From Paenibacillus anaericanus (lineage in GTDB: Bacteria > Bacillota > Bacilli > Paenibacillales > Paenibacillaceae): 64,000 nt of DNA. The translations under genes and the position numbers were made by a program. Each line of letters begins with the position of its first letter. Within the stretch, counting starts at the first letter, position 1. The stretch is from assembly GCF_003994475.1 (NCBI RefSeq), contig NZ_RZNY01000004.1, positions 62,001 to 126,000 of the forward strand, in the 5' to 3' direction. Shown here in pieces: positions 25,345 through 33,474 of this stretch. The notes under the pieces were generated by a model. That model was not told the origin of the DNA. It saw only the letters and a program-made list of their open reading frames with translations, and did no database searches.

Positions 25345-25501
25345 GACTGACGTTTTGGTATTCACAAAACGCCCCAACCTTAGATAGCTCCTATCTTAGG
25401 TTGAGGCGTTTGTGGTCAAAACTTATTCCATAATTATTCTTCTTCCTTACCTCATCTTACGAATCAAGGGCGAAGCCCGCAGCATAGATACGGTGTTAGC
25501 T
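25345..25501 (-). repeat. attC-like site 1 (array end)
   Basis: In gene orientation it starts AGCTAAC, ends GTCAGTC (degenerate GTTRRRY, preceded by AAC), and contains a long internal hairpin at 25363-25414 (CACAAAACGCCCCAACC..CTTAGATAG with CTATCTTAGGTTG.GGCGTTTGTG). It belongs to the hairpin subtype also found at 26643, 28260 and 32855. Confidence 0.6.
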
Positions 25502-25525
25502 GATGTAACCGACCTCTTGATATAC

Positions 25526-26092
25526 CTACACAAGACTTTTCTTCATTAATTCTAATTCTTTATTAATACTTGTTTCTATTCTTTCTATCCACTCATTTGG
25601 ATTATTTATTTTTATTGGAAAGCCGCAATTATTCAAAAGATAATATTTAAGTTGAAGATAACTACTAATCGGAAAATCCTGAGCACACCATTGTTTCCTA
25701 TATCCGATAATTCCATGATTCTTTAATAATACCTCCATTGAGTTAACCACTTCATAAATCATTTGCTTCAATTCACATTCTTCTAACAATACTAATTCTC
25801 CAGGGATTGTCTTTATACCATCCTTGTATAGAACTATTTTAATACGAACTTTTTCTTCTGATATCCTTTCGATAACCCAGTTATGAATTGCTGGCTCTGA
25901 ATCCCAATCAAACTGAACCACATTCCGAACTTCATCTTCAGAGCTACATTCAGGAAGTAACAATTCAATTGATCTTACTAAATCAACCAGTGGCTCTGAC
26001 AAATAACTTGGATAAAAATACATTTCTGTATTCCCAATCTGGAGATAAACATCAACCCAGCCCATATTATTAAGTTTATATGTAAACTTCAT
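25526..26092 (-). CDS. Hypothetical cassette protein A
   Basis: A 188-residue soluble, acidic protein that I do not recognise; many Trp and Tyr residues and an N-terminal beta-rich part (MKFTYKLNNMGWVDVYLQIG). The ATG at 26092 has AGAGGTGA 11 nt upstream; a GTG at 26104 overlaps the RBS and is rejected. It follows the lipoprotein gene on the same strand (18 bases between the lipoprotein stop and this ATG), so the two appear to travel as one cassette. The size and novelty are typical of cassette or immunity-type genes. Confidence 0.7.
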   Translation of the reverse strand: MKFTYKLNNMGWVDVYLQIGNTEMYFYPSYLSEPLVDLVRSIELLLPECSSEDEVRNVVQFDWDSEPAIHNWVIERISEEKVRIKIVLYKDGIKTIPGELVLLEECELKQMIYEVVNSMEVLLKNHGIIGYRKQWCAQDFPISSYLQLKYYLLNNCGFPIKINNPNEWIERIETSINKELELMKKSLV

Positions 26093-26110
26093 TGTATTAC
26101 TCACCTCTAT

Positions 26111-26617
26111 TTATTTTCTACCGGTTATTTCAGCTAACGTATTAATATATTCTTTATCCAAATAGATTTCAACTACAGCTTCTGCCCCTATGTCATCAAA
26201 AACACTTAAAACTGTACCATCGAATTCCCATATATATCCGCTAAAGTTACTATTCTCGAATTTTTTTCCATTTCCATATATTTCACTCTTTTCACTTTTA
26301 ATTGTTTCAATAAGTGATTTCCTTTTTTCAGCTTGATCAATATAATACCAATACCCACCAGAACTTAGAGTGTAATTACTTTCTTCTAGGAACATGTACA
26401 TCACATAAGAATCTTCTGAAAAAGTTGACGTATATTTATATTCTAGTACCTTTAATTTACCGCCTTCTTTAGGAGGTTCGAGTTTTAAGGTTTCTGCATT
26501 CTTAACTTCTGATATTGTCATACCCCAAATTATATTTCTAAAGTCTTTTTCCCTTGAACATGAACTTAATATAATTAATAAGATAAACACTAAAATAACA
26601 AATGAAATTTTCTTCAT
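26111..26617 (-). CDS. Cassette lipoprotein of unknown function
   Basis: A 168-residue exported lipoprotein: basic start MKKISFVILVFILLIILSSC with a lipobox LSSC, so it would be anchored outside the membrane at about Cys20. The mature part has no recognised domain; WGMTISEVKNAE resembles small secreted proteins with a calcium/TPR-free fold. The ATG at 26617 has AAAGG 7 nt upstream; nine extra in-frame codons upstream are unlikely. It is the first of two genes between attC-like sites 1 and 2. Confidence 0.75.
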   Translation of the reverse strand: MKKISFVILVFILLIILSSCSREKDFRNIIWGMTISEVKNAETLKLEPPKEGGKLKVLEYKYTSTFSEDSYVMYMFLEESNYTLSSGGYWYYIDQAEKRKSLIETIKSEKSEIYGNGKKFENSNFSGYIWEFDGTVLSVFDDIGAEAVVEIYLDKEYINTLAEITGRK

Positions 26618-26642
26618 AATTTTCCTTTCTCTTTTGAATTTC

Positions 26643-26787
26643 ACTTAACATTTTTGCATTCACAAACCCTCGCCGGCTTAGATAGCTCATATCTTAGGAT
26701 GGGTCATTTGTTATCTAAGCTGCTTCCATTTTTACATATAAACAACCAAGGGAACTTCAGCTCCCGAACGTGAGTGTAGTGTTTACG
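26643..26787 (-). repeat. attC-like site 2
   Basis: Ends (gene orientation) are CGTAAAC and GTTAAGT, the latter a perfect GTTRRRY. Internally it has the CTTAGATAGCTCATATCTTAG hairpin core and GCATTCAC shared with the other hairpin-subtype sites. Arms are more diverged than in sites 1, 4 and 9 of the array. Confidence 0.55.
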
Positions 26788-26793
26788 CTATCA

Positions 26794-27129
26794 TCAAGCC
26801 ATTTTCGCTATATTTACAAGTTCTTTAATATCACTCGACCGTCGGAATTCATTTACGTTATCTCTTCCACTTTCATGCTTCTTCCAACTTGGCCACTTCT
26901 CTATATACCAACTTGCATAATACGACTCCATACCAAAGGCTCTGGCTGATGATAACTCATTGCTTCCACCATCACCTAGATAGATACATTCCTCGGGTAA
27001 AATATTTAGTGATTTACAGGCAATCTCGAAAATTTTGGTATCAGGTTTCATTACTTCTGTTTGAAACGAATGAGTAAGAGTATCAAAATAATGCGCTAAA
27101 TCGGGAGAGAATGCTTCTTGATCAGCCAT
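26794..27129 (-). pseudogene. HAD-superfamily hydrolase, C-terminal fragment in a cassette
   Basis: The 111 codons contain the HAD C-terminal motifs: Lys in MKPDTKIFEIACKSLNI and the metal-binding YLGDGGSNELSSARAFGM. The N-terminal DxDxT nucleophile motif is absent, and the sequence upstream of 27129 is unrelated. So this is a truncated gene joined to other DNA within a cassette rather than a complete enzyme. Confidence 0.7.
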
Positions 27130-27304
27130 TCGATAGCGTCGATCTCGGTCTGTTGGTCTTCAAAGACAGGAATATGGTGCACGTCTCATCCTTCCAATCA
27201 ACATCAATTTCATATATTCATATTTTACCGATGAAGGTAGGTTTTTCAGATTCGACTATGGCGTCTTTCATTGTTTCAAACAGAACTCCTAATAAGCGAA
27301 ATCA
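27130..27304 (-). other. Decayed short reading frame between cassette genes
   Basis: The minus strand carries a frame beginning near MKDAIVESEKPTFIGKI, interrupted by TGA, and continuing IYEIDVDWKDETCTIFLSL. It has no known homology for me and no intact attC-like site flanks it. It looks like a broken cassette gene. Confidence 0.35.
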
Positions 27305-27790
27305 TTACTCCCATATTTGATCTAATTTATCTGAATAAAAATGAATAGCTTTATGATATGACTGTATCCCCTCGTCATTACTTGTTTCTATCAATTGCTT
27401 TAATAAGATTTCCATTGCATCATTGTATTCTTTAAGATTGAACTTTACCATTGCATAGAATACTTGAAACTCTCTACGTTCCGGATATTCCTTTACTGCC
27501 ATCTCATATACTTCCTTAGAGTTTTCATACATTCCTAATGTTCTATATGTGCTCCCCAATCCCAAAAGTGCACCTTGTCTATCTTCTCCTGACAAACCAA
27601 ATTCCAATGCTTGTTTATAAAAAGGAATGGCCTCCCTTTCTTTCCCCAAGTTATCGTGAACCCAGGCACACTGATACCATATGGATGGATTTTGACTTTC
27701 CCCTTCTGTTATTAAATCTAATAATAATGATCTCGCCTCTTCAAGTTGTCCCGATTTTCTATACTGAATGGCCATTTCTAATTCATTCAA
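27305..27790 (-). CDS. Tetratricopeptide-repeat protein (cassette)
   Basis: A 161-residue all-helical protein with about four TPR-like 34-residue repeats (IQYRKSGQLEEARSLLLDLI, AWVHDNLGKEREAIPFYKQA, GLGSTYRTLGMYENSKEVYE, FYAMVKFNLKEYNDAMEILL). TPR domains mediate protein-protein contacts. The start is TTG at 27790 with AAGGGG 8 nt upstream. It lies 58 bases downstream of the DUF1801-like gene with no complete recombination site between them, so they may be co-mobilised. Confidence 0.8.
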   Translation of the reverse strand: MNELEMAIQYRKSGQLEEARSLLLDLITEGESQNPSIWYQCAWVHDNLGKEREAIPFYKQALEFGLSGEDRQGALLGLGSTYRTLGMYENSKEVYEMAVKEYPERREFQVFYAMVKFNLKEYNDAMEILLKQLIETSNDEGIQSYHKAIHFYSDKLDQIWE

Positions 27791-27847
27791 TGTGTTTACC
27801 CCTTTTAGTTTTACATTTGTTTCATCTAATGTTCTGTAATAAATTGA

Positions 27848-28177
27848 TTATTCAAGGCTCTCTTTAAAAATTACTTTCAGTAATTCATTTGGAATTTGCT
27901 GATTATGAAAAATTTGCAACATACCCTTGGGTGTTATTTTATATTCCTGTATTTCATCCTTATGAGAAAGAACTGATTTAGCTTCAACGTTTATATGTTC
28001 TTTAAAAGGAATAATTCGAACAAAATTATTATTAACATAAAATGATGGAATTTTTGCCCATAGTTTTTCATGAATTATTTGAGAACTACTTTCATAAATA
28101 AGTCCATATAGAACACAAAATCTCTGTTTTGTTTGTTCATCAAATTTCTCCAGGTAATTACGTATATCCTCTTTCAA
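27848..28177 (-). CDS. DUF1801/YdhG-like small protein (cassette)
   Basis: A 109-residue protein resembling the DUF1801/YdhG-like fold. EKLWAKIPSFYVNNNFVRIIPFKEHINVE corresponds to the typical core, with a conserved KGMLQIFHNQQIP near the end. Some relatives were proposed to be iron chaperones, but no function is firmly known. The start is TTG at 28177, 10 nt after AAGGAG. It is the first gene after attC-like site 3 in transcription order. Confidence 0.7.
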   Translation of the reverse strand: MKEDIRNYLEKFDEQTKQRFCVLYGLIYESSSQIIHEKLWAKIPSFYVNNNFVRIIPFKEHINVEAKSVLSHKDEIQEYKITPKGMLQIFHNQQIPNELLKVIFKESLE

Positions 28178-28259
28178 TAATAATTCTCCTTTATATCAAA
28201 ATTTTTATTTAACAGAGCAAAAAGATAATATCTCTCTTCTCTTAATTTGCATATGTTTC

Positions 28260-28402
28260 ATCTAACGTTTAAGTATTCACGAAACGCCCCATCCTTAGAT
28301 AGCTCTTATCTTAGGCTGGGCGTTTGTTGACTGAGCATATTCTATGATTATATATTTGACTACCAAAGGGCGGTAGCCCTGTAGCGTGATATGGTGTTAT
28401 GT
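28260..28402 (-). repeat. attC-like site 3
   Basis: In gene orientation it begins ACATAAC and ends AACGTTAGAT, where GTTAGAT is a perfect GTTRRRY. It contains GTATTCACG and a hairpin of about 20 bp built on CGAAACGCCCCATCCTTAGA and its complement, nearly identical to sites 1 and 7. It separates the GNAT gene (28428) from the DUF1801-like gene. Confidence 0.7.
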
Positions 28403-28427
28403 GATGTCATCATATTCCTTGATATAC

Positions 28428-28985
28428 TTACAAATCGCTTCTGAATAATGAATAATGTTTCTGATTTTTGTAATTCCCTTTCATTTTGAGTTGTTCTCTT
28501 AATATTCCTTCAAATTTCATGCCGACTTTTTGCATTACTCTTTCGGATCCAATATTATCTTCATTACATCTAGCCTCAATTCGGTTCACTCCTAGTTCAT
28601 TGAAGCCATATTTTATTAGTTCCTGGATTGCTTCAGATATAAATCCTTTATTCCAATAGTGTTTTGATATAACGTAGCCAATTTCCGTCCTATCATTTTC
28701 TTCATCAAAGCTAATGAATGCTACTCTACCTATTAATTTCTGTGAATCCTTTTCTATTATTCCCCAGTGAAAAGCTTGCCTACTTTGATATTTCTGTTCA
28801 AGATATATTAAGTACGCAATCGAATCTTCTACAGTATTGAATAAATCCCATCTTGTATGTTTAATCGTTTCTGGGTCTGATAAAACATTAAAATAGTCTT
28901 CGGCATCTGAAACTTCTAGTTTGCGCAAGACTAATCTGTTGGTTTCAAGATTTGGGATATTTTCAAATAGTGATGTTGTGTTCAA
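28428..28985 (-). CDS. GNAT N-acetyltransferase, RimJ/RimL type (cassette)
   Basis: A 185-residue acetyl-CoA-dependent N-acetyltransferase of the ribosomal-protein/antibiotic acetylase type. LETNRLVLRKLEVSDAEDYF is the RimJ-like N-terminus, RTEIGYVISKHYWNKGFISEA is motif A binding the CoA pyrophosphate, and RIEARCNEDNIGSERVMQKV is the conserved late strand/helix. The start is TTG at 28985 after AAGGTTGAG. It lies between attC-like sites 3 and 4, a typical single-gene cassette. The substrate cannot be told. Confidence 0.88.
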   Translation of the reverse strand: MNTTSLFENIPNLETNRLVLRKLEVSDAEDYFNVLSDPETIKHTRWDLFNTVEDSIAYLIYLEQKYQSRQAFHWGIIEKDSQKLIGRVAFISFDEENDRTEIGYVISKHYWNKGFISEAIQELIKYGFNELGVNRIEARCNEDNIGSERVMQKVGMKFEGILREQLKMKGNYKNQKHYSLFRSDL

Positions 28986-29016
28986 GTAATCTCAACCTTT
29001 TTATTAGAGTTCTTTC

Positions 29017-29186
29017 AGATAACGTTTCCGCATTCAAGACGTTCAAGTGGCTTAAGGACCGTAGGTCCGGATGGCTCCGACACTTAGACGGTTGAATGTG
29101 TCCAGTGAATCCGCTCCACCGAAATGCCTCTTCCGGACCAAGGGTCGAGCTTGTCTCGGCTTGCAGCGTTGAATGCGATGTTATCT
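29017..29186 (-). repeat. attC-like site 4
   Basis: Outer ends AGATAAC and GTTATCT are exact complements, extended by a shared inner block GCATTCAA at both sides. Centrally GTTCAAGTGGCTTAAG pairs with CTTAGACGGTTGAA. This is a GC-rich, about 170-bp foldable site of the second subtype. Its outer third is nearly identical to site 8 (33473-33582). Confidence 0.7.
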
Positions 29187-29235
29187 GATGCATCCGCCAT
29201 CTTCGATAATGCTTATAAATATTTCGTTTCGTTTC

Positions 29236-30021
29236 CTATGTATTGAATCTACCGTAGCATCTTCCGTCATTGCTTATAATCACTTCCGCATCTTTCAAAT
29301 AATTGAATTTTGGCAACTTTGACAAAGCGTTTTTAATAATATATTTTCTTATAGGATTATATCTATCAGCATTATTAGGGTTTACTATCCAACCCTTTTG
29401 AAAAAGTTTATATAAATCCTGACTAAATTTTAATATGATTTCATTTGCTAACTCACTCTTATCAGCTAATTCTGATAATGTAAGCCATAAGTAAAATGAA
29501 GGTATTTTACTCGTATTATTGAGAGTATGATCAATTAATTTCATAAGCATACTATTAATTGTTTCGATATCTTGTGGTTTATATGTATTCCAAAATCGTA
29601 ATAACACTAGAGATAAGCCTACACATTCACCATCAACACAAAAACTATCAAAACATGAATGAACTAATCTCTCTTCAGTACATCTTAAGAATTTAAGAAT
29701 ATCAGAATCATCAAGTTTCCACATCGCTAAAAATCTTAGTGTCTCAAGTTCATATGCATTATGTGACAGTAAAAATGTCCTTGGTAACTCCCCTGTAATT
29801 AGTCTTATCTTTTTACTCCGCTCTACACGAGATTCCTCATATGTTGGTAGTAAAAAATGGGGATATAAATATTTATCCTTCTCTCTCCAGTAGATTATTT
29901 TATTGTTCTGGTATTTGCACCTACATAAAATTGATTCAATTAATCGTTCTTTTTCCGTTTCAGTAATCAGTTCATTCATTATTATTTTGTGATTGAATAA
30001 TGAAATCCTCTTATGAAGCAT
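29236..30021 (-). CDS. Hypothetical helical cassette protein B
   Basis: A 261-residue, mostly helical, soluble protein without motifs I recognise. Cys and Trp are scattered, and a HEAT/ARM-like run of helices is plausible from residue 90 on. The frame extends upstream to 30114, but those codons lie in the attC-like site. The ATG at 30021 has AAGGTGG 7 nt upstream and is chosen. Single-gene cassette between sites 4 and 5; strongly AT-rich compared with the GC-rich flanking sites, a hallmark of mobile cassettes. Confidence 0.7.
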   Translation of the reverse strand: MLHKRISLFNHKIIMNELITETEKERLIESILCRCKYQNNKIIYWREKDKYLYPHFLLPTYEESRVERSKKIRLITGELPRTFLLSHNAYELETLRFLAMWKLDDSDILKFLRCTEERLVHSCFDSFCVDGECVGLSLVLLRFWNTYKPQDIETINSMLMKLIDHTLNNTSKIPSFYLWLTLSELADKSELANEIILKFSQDLYKLFQKGWIVNPNNADRYNPIRKYIIKNALSKLPKFNYLKDAEVIISNDGRCYGRFNT

Positions 30022-30084
30022 TTCATTCCACCTTCTAACTATGATTAATTGATTTTTGATTTTCTTATGTATTGCGGATGTTCC

Positions 30085-30272
30085 AGATAACGTTTCCGTG
30101 TTCACGACGTCCATTCACCCTAAGCTGCACGAGTCGTACGACTAGCACGATCTCGGCCCGGCCGCGACCGCGGTTGGGTGAATGGAAGTGTCGCCTGAAT
30201 CCGCTACATTGACTTATCTCCTGGCGACCGAGGGACGGCGTAGCCGGCCGATGAGTGAACACATTGTTATGT
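30085..30272 (-). repeat. attC-like site 5
   Basis: Ends ACATAAC and AACGTTATCT in gene orientation, with a strong interior stem CCATTCACCC / GGGTGAATGG and a GC-rich centre (CGGCCCGGCCGCGACCGCGG). It is the longest and most GC-rich site and has its own interior sequence, but keeps the outer AACGTTTCCG block of site 4. Confidence 0.65.
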
Positions 30273-30479
30273 GAATTCATTGCCTTCCTCAAATTCGCTA
30301 AAATTACTAGTTAGATTAAGATGTTTATATAGTGGTGTTAGCGGAGGTTGGGGATTAACAACTTATATCTTGACTGTCTATTTCTAATAGAAAGCAGATA
30401 TAGTGTTTGTGTTTCTTTTTATGATATAAAAATACAATATTTCATCGTGTCGTGACGATAAATAAAGTTCTTTAATTGA

Positions 30480-30950
30480 CTATAGGAAATATACATAATC
30501 TATATGTTCAACATTTTGTTTCTTCCTTCTCTGACATATTGTGAATCCAACACTTTGATACATCCGCTGAGCAGGGATTAGGTCATCATTTGTGGTTACT
30601 ATTATTTTTTTTACATCATTTTGGGTGATTCTATTAATTGCTTCTTGAAGCTGTAATTTACCATATCCATTACCTTTGTATTTCGAAACAATGCAATTAT
30701 CACCAATTTCCGCATACTCAGGCATATTTCTTGGATCCCATGCAACAAATCCAATGGCTTCACCATTTAGTGTTGTTATAAAGCAGTATTTATCTGCAAT
30801 TTGTAAATTGTTGAAGAAGAAATCGTCATTTTCCTGCCATTTAGATTTGTATGCTTGTTCATATTTACAGTCAAATGAATACGCATCTTTTAATAATTCA
30901 AAAAATATTCCTCGATAAAAGTCGCTCACTTTTATATATTCAATACTCAT
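30480..30950 (-). CDS. GNAT N-acetyltransferase (cassette)
   Basis: A 156-residue GNAT enzyme: IVSKYKGNGYGKLQLQEAI (acetyl-CoA-binding motif A, R/Q-x-x-G-x-G/A type) and AQRMYQSVGFTICQRR (motif B with the usual Tyr). It would acetylate an amine on an unknown small molecule or protein. The ATG overlaps the end of a kinase-gene remnant, and the GGGGGA about 10 nt upstream lies inside that remnant. A 196-base non-coding stretch separates it from attC-like site 5. Confidence 0.85.
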   Translation of the reverse strand: MSIEYIKVSDFYRGIFFELLKDAYSFDCKYEQAYKSKWQENDDFFFNNLQIADKYCFITTLNGEAIGFVAWDPRNMPEYAEIGDNCIVSKYKGNGYGKLQLQEAINRITQNDVKKIIVTTNDDLIPAQRMYQSVGFTICQRRKKQNVEHIDYVYFL

Positions 30951-31080
30951 TTACTAGCAATCCCCCCGCCTCTTGGAAACTGATGACTCCCCATTTATTA
31001 TGAATTCCTTCAATAATCCAAGAATCCTTCGTTACTATATCAATCAACAATTGATCTCGTACTTCTACTGTATTCTTTGG
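30940..31080 (-). pseudogene. Fragment of a P-loop small-molecule kinase
   Basis: The minus strand encodes VRDQLLIDIVTKDSWIIEG then IHNKWGVISFQEAGGLLVNE and a stop overlapping the GNAT start. The WIIEGIH..KW..SF.EA pattern is that of topology-modulation/FlaR-like P-loop kinases. The Walker A half is missing because the fragment begins directly at a half attC-like site, so a deletion joined the site to the gene interior. Confidence 0.6.
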
Positions 31081-31110
31081 CCCGCAGCGTGAATACGATG
31101 TTAGCTGATG
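31080..31110 (-). repeat. Half attC-like site 6
   Basis: Only the gene-proximal end is present: CATCAGCTAACATCGTATTC followed by ACGCTGCGGGC on the minus strand, matching the same part of sites 1, 4 and 8. The distal half with GTTRRRY has been lost. Confidence 0.6.
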
Positions 31111-31120
31111 TTCGGTTCTT

Positions 31121-32059
31121 CTATGAGACTCTTACAAATGCAGTTCCGTTATCACTCTTGTTTGCAAATAAATCCTTCTCCGTGATAACTACTTGATCAA
31201 CTTTATTATCTTCATTAACAAAATTGGCCATCACACTCATGTCATCAAGATAGAATTGACTACTACTTTTAGGTTTAAGCTTCTTATCCCCAAAAATAAA
31301 TAAGCAGTTATCTTTTAACTCAACATTTAGACTAAAGTTCAAGTCCTGATTATGGTATATACCTGCATATTCCTTCAGTACTGATACCTCCACATCAGGA
31401 TCAGGAATATATCTTAAATCGAATTCATTCATCAGTTGTTGCTCGTATAACGTATAATTCCGTGTAGAGTTTTCAATGGTTATTGTTTCGATCGACACTT
31501 CATTGACAATTTTATTAGCAAGTGCAGCATAGTCAAGAAAGAACGTTATATGTGATTCAGCTCCCTGCTCTATACGATTTATATAATACTTTTCATGTTT
31601 ATATTCATTATGCTTTCGCAATAAAAATTCTTCTTTGCCTCTAATTTCAATCATTTTTTGAATTTCGGTTGGAGCATCATCTTGATAAAAATATACCAAC
31701 TTACATTCTTCTACTTCTTTAAAAAGCTTGCTTACATTTACAATCAAAGATTTAATTATGTTTCTATCTACATCTTTATGTAACAAATGAACAATAGGGC
31801 TTTGGAATAAAGCTGATTCCATCACTACAACATCACTCTCGCATTGATTTAAGAGGAACGCCTTCCAGTGTCCTATATATGATTCTATAAACATGTTGTA
31901 ATTATCAAATGATTCAGAAAAAATAATTGGATGGTTATATGTGGTCTCAAAGAATAAGTTGCAGGTGTAACCATTCCTTTCAAATTGATTGGCTAAAAAT
32001 CTAGCAAATGTGGATTTACCTGAGCCAGGAATTCCTTCGACGAATAGCAATTTTTTCAT
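31121..32059 (-). CDS. P-loop kinase-like AAA protein (cassette)
   Basis: A 312-residue protein with Walker A GIPGSGKST at residues 9-17 in an adenylate/thymidylate-kinase-like context (KKLLFVEGIPGSGKSTFARF). MESALFQSPIVHLL could be the lid/Walker B region. The C-terminal 110 residues (after about 200) form a separate beta-rich domain (YAGIYHNQDLNFSLNVELKD). The substrate is unknown. GAGGGAGG lies 5-6 nt before the ATG. It forms a single-gene cassette between half-site 6 and site 7. Confidence 0.8.
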   Translation of the reverse strand: MKKLLFVEGIPGSGKSTFARFLANQFERNGYTCNLFFETTYNHPIIFSESFDNYNMFIESYIGHWKAFLLNQCESDVVVMESALFQSPIVHLLHKDVDRNIIKSLIVNVSKLFKEVEECKLVYFYQDDAPTEIQKMIEIRGKEEFLLRKHNEYKHEKYYINRIEQGAESHITFFLDYAALANKIVNEVSIETITIENSTRNYTLYEQQLMNEFDLRYIPDPDVEVSVLKEYAGIYHNQDLNFSLNVELKDNCLFIFGDKKLKPKSSSQFYLDDMSVMANFVNEDNKVDQVVITEKDLFANKSDNGTAFVRVS

Positions 32060-32095
32060 TGAATCCTCCCTCTATTTACGGTTTAACCCAATTTC

Positions 32096-32199
32096 AGCTA
32101 ACGTTGAGCATTTCTAACGTTCAAGCAGCTTAAGTGACCGTAGGGAACGGGTCGTCAGACTTAGCTGGTTGAATGAGCAGCTTAGATACGCTGTTATGT
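32096..32199 (-). repeat. attC-like site 7 (short, second subtype)
   Basis: At 104 bp this is the most compact site. Ends are ACATAAC and AACGTTAGCT in gene orientation. One long central hairpin TTCAAGCAGCTTAAGTGACC / GGGTCGTCAGACTTAGCTGG with loop GTAGGGAAC resembles the classic folded bottom strand of integron attC. Confidence 0.7.
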
Positions 32200-32238
32200 G
32201 ATGCCAGTGTCATCCTGAACTACATACAATAATGTTTG

Positions 32239-32427
32239 TTAATATTTCCCTTCCAAGCTTTTATTAAATACTTTAATAGGTTCTTCATAATCAATTGGTT
32301 TATATATCATTGAGTTTAACCAGGAACTAAGATCAAAAGTATGATTAAACTCCGTCGTGATGCCTGTACCTTCTTTGAATATACTAGTTGTCAATTTTCT
32401 TCCAAATGTTATTTCCCTGATGTACAT
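32239..32427 (-). CDS. Small cassette protein, 62 residues
   Basis: This reading frame begins inside the end of the preceding gene (44-base overlap) and stops 40 bases before attC-like site 7. It has an AGGGGG close to its ATG (about 3 nt). It may be a separate small protein or a frameshifted extension of the upstream gene. No homology is recognised. Confidence 0.4.
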   Translation of the reverse strand: MYIREITFGRKLTTSIFKEGTGITTEFNHTFDLSSWLNSMIYKPIDYEEPIKVFNKSLEGKY

Positions 32428-32821
32428 ATCCCCCTAAATTCTCCCATTCCCATTTCATTGATCTAATAAATCTTCTTGCCAATTCTCTTATCGTAACCCA
32501 CTCTTCAGACTCGAGAACTTCACTAATCACGGACATATCTATTTCATCAACAGACCGTAAAAAAAGACACTTAAAAGCTTCCCCGCTATGCTCACTTAAT
32601 ATATGGTCAATTTGATTTATAATATCTACCTGTTCTGTAGTAAACCGACTCCATTGTTCAACAAAATAAAGTGTCCTGTAAGAATCAAACTCTTCCGCCA
32701 TATCACATGTAATACAACCAGGTATTTCTGAAATCACTTGCTCTAAAGGATCAGCGGCTAAAGTTAATATACTTTTTTTGAATTGTCTTTCTAAATATTC
32801 ATCCTGATTATATTTAATCAT
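32384..32821 (-). CDS. Hypothetical cassette protein C
   Basis: A 145-residue, acidic, helical protein that I do not recognise (FKKSILTLAADPLEQVISEI, HILSEHSGEAFKCLFLRSVD, WVTIRELARRFIRSMKWEWE). AAAGGA lies 8 nt before the ATG. It is the first gene after attC-like site 8 in transcription order. Composition resembles immunity-type or DUF cassette products, but no function is claimed. Confidence 0.7.
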   Translation of the reverse strand: MIKYNQDEYLERQFKKSILTLAADPLEQVISEIPGCITCDMAEEFDSYRTLYFVEQWSRFTTEQVDIINQIDHILSEHSGEAFKCLFLRSVDEIDMSVISEVLESEEWVTIRELARRFIRSMKWEWENLGGYVHQGNNIWKKIDN

Positions 32822-32854
32822 AAATTATTCCTTTCAAAATTTTGCACAGGTTTC

Positions 32855-33000
32855 ACATAACGTTATATGTATTCACGAAACGCCCCAGCCTTAGATAGCT
32901 CTTATCTTAGGCTGGGGCGTTTGTTGTCTGAGCTTCTTCCATTTGTATAAATCTGTCAACCAAGAGCCGAATAGCACGATGCGTGAATACGGTGTTATGC
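32855..33000 (-). repeat. attC-like site 8
   Basis: Ends GCATAAC and AACGTTATGT-complement arms, with GTATTCACG / GCGTGAATACG inner blocks. Its hairpin CGAAACGCCCCAGCCTTAGA / TCTTAGGCTGGGGCGTTTG is almost perfect. The stop codon TAA of the upstream pseudogene lies within GCATAAC, as often seen in integron cassettes. Confidence 0.7.
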
Positions 33001-33474
33001 GATATTTCTATTAATAGTTTCTGAAATTTCTACTTTGCTTCTAGAAGATTTAATCGCTCCATCACTAATGGCAGCCTCAATCCAAATTGAAAGTGTACTT
33101 GTTAAATCTAGGATTCAAATGCGAGAATTAATAATTATTAACTCCGTCTCTCCATTATATCTCCACTTAGATATGGACTCCAATTCTTCTATAAACTTAC
33201 AAAACATCAAGTCACTATATGACCAATCTGTTCCATCAACTTTACAAATATCTACTGCGTCGGGATAATGACCGTACCAATATGCACCATACCCTGGAAG
33301 ACAAAAGTCCATGAATTTGCCTGACCGATGATAAAAATAATTAATATCCGAAAGAACTTCCTACTTTACGATTTCAATATTTGGTCTTGCAAGTAATATC
33401 CCGATTGCTTTTATAGGCTCGTCGTATTCGCTTGTTGTTCTCCTAATATCATCTAGAGTAAATGCATGGTTCAT
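32995..33474 (-). pseudogene. Cassette gene with two in-frame stops
   Basis: A 160-codon frame runs from an ATG at 33474, which overlaps the GTTAGAT end of attC-like site 9, to a TAA inside site 8. It is interrupted by TAG near 33363 and TGA near 33113. Recognisable stretches are FTLDDIRRTTSEYDEPIKAI, FCLPGYGAYWYGHYPDAVD and WSYSDLMFCKFIEELESISK. The frame fills the cassette exactly, which argues that it was one gene. The family is not recognised. Confidence 0.65.

Noticed and set aside
33035..33268. Plus-strand 77-codon frame in the cassette array
   Set aside because: It is antisense to the broken minus-strand cassette gene and has no RBS or recognisable content.
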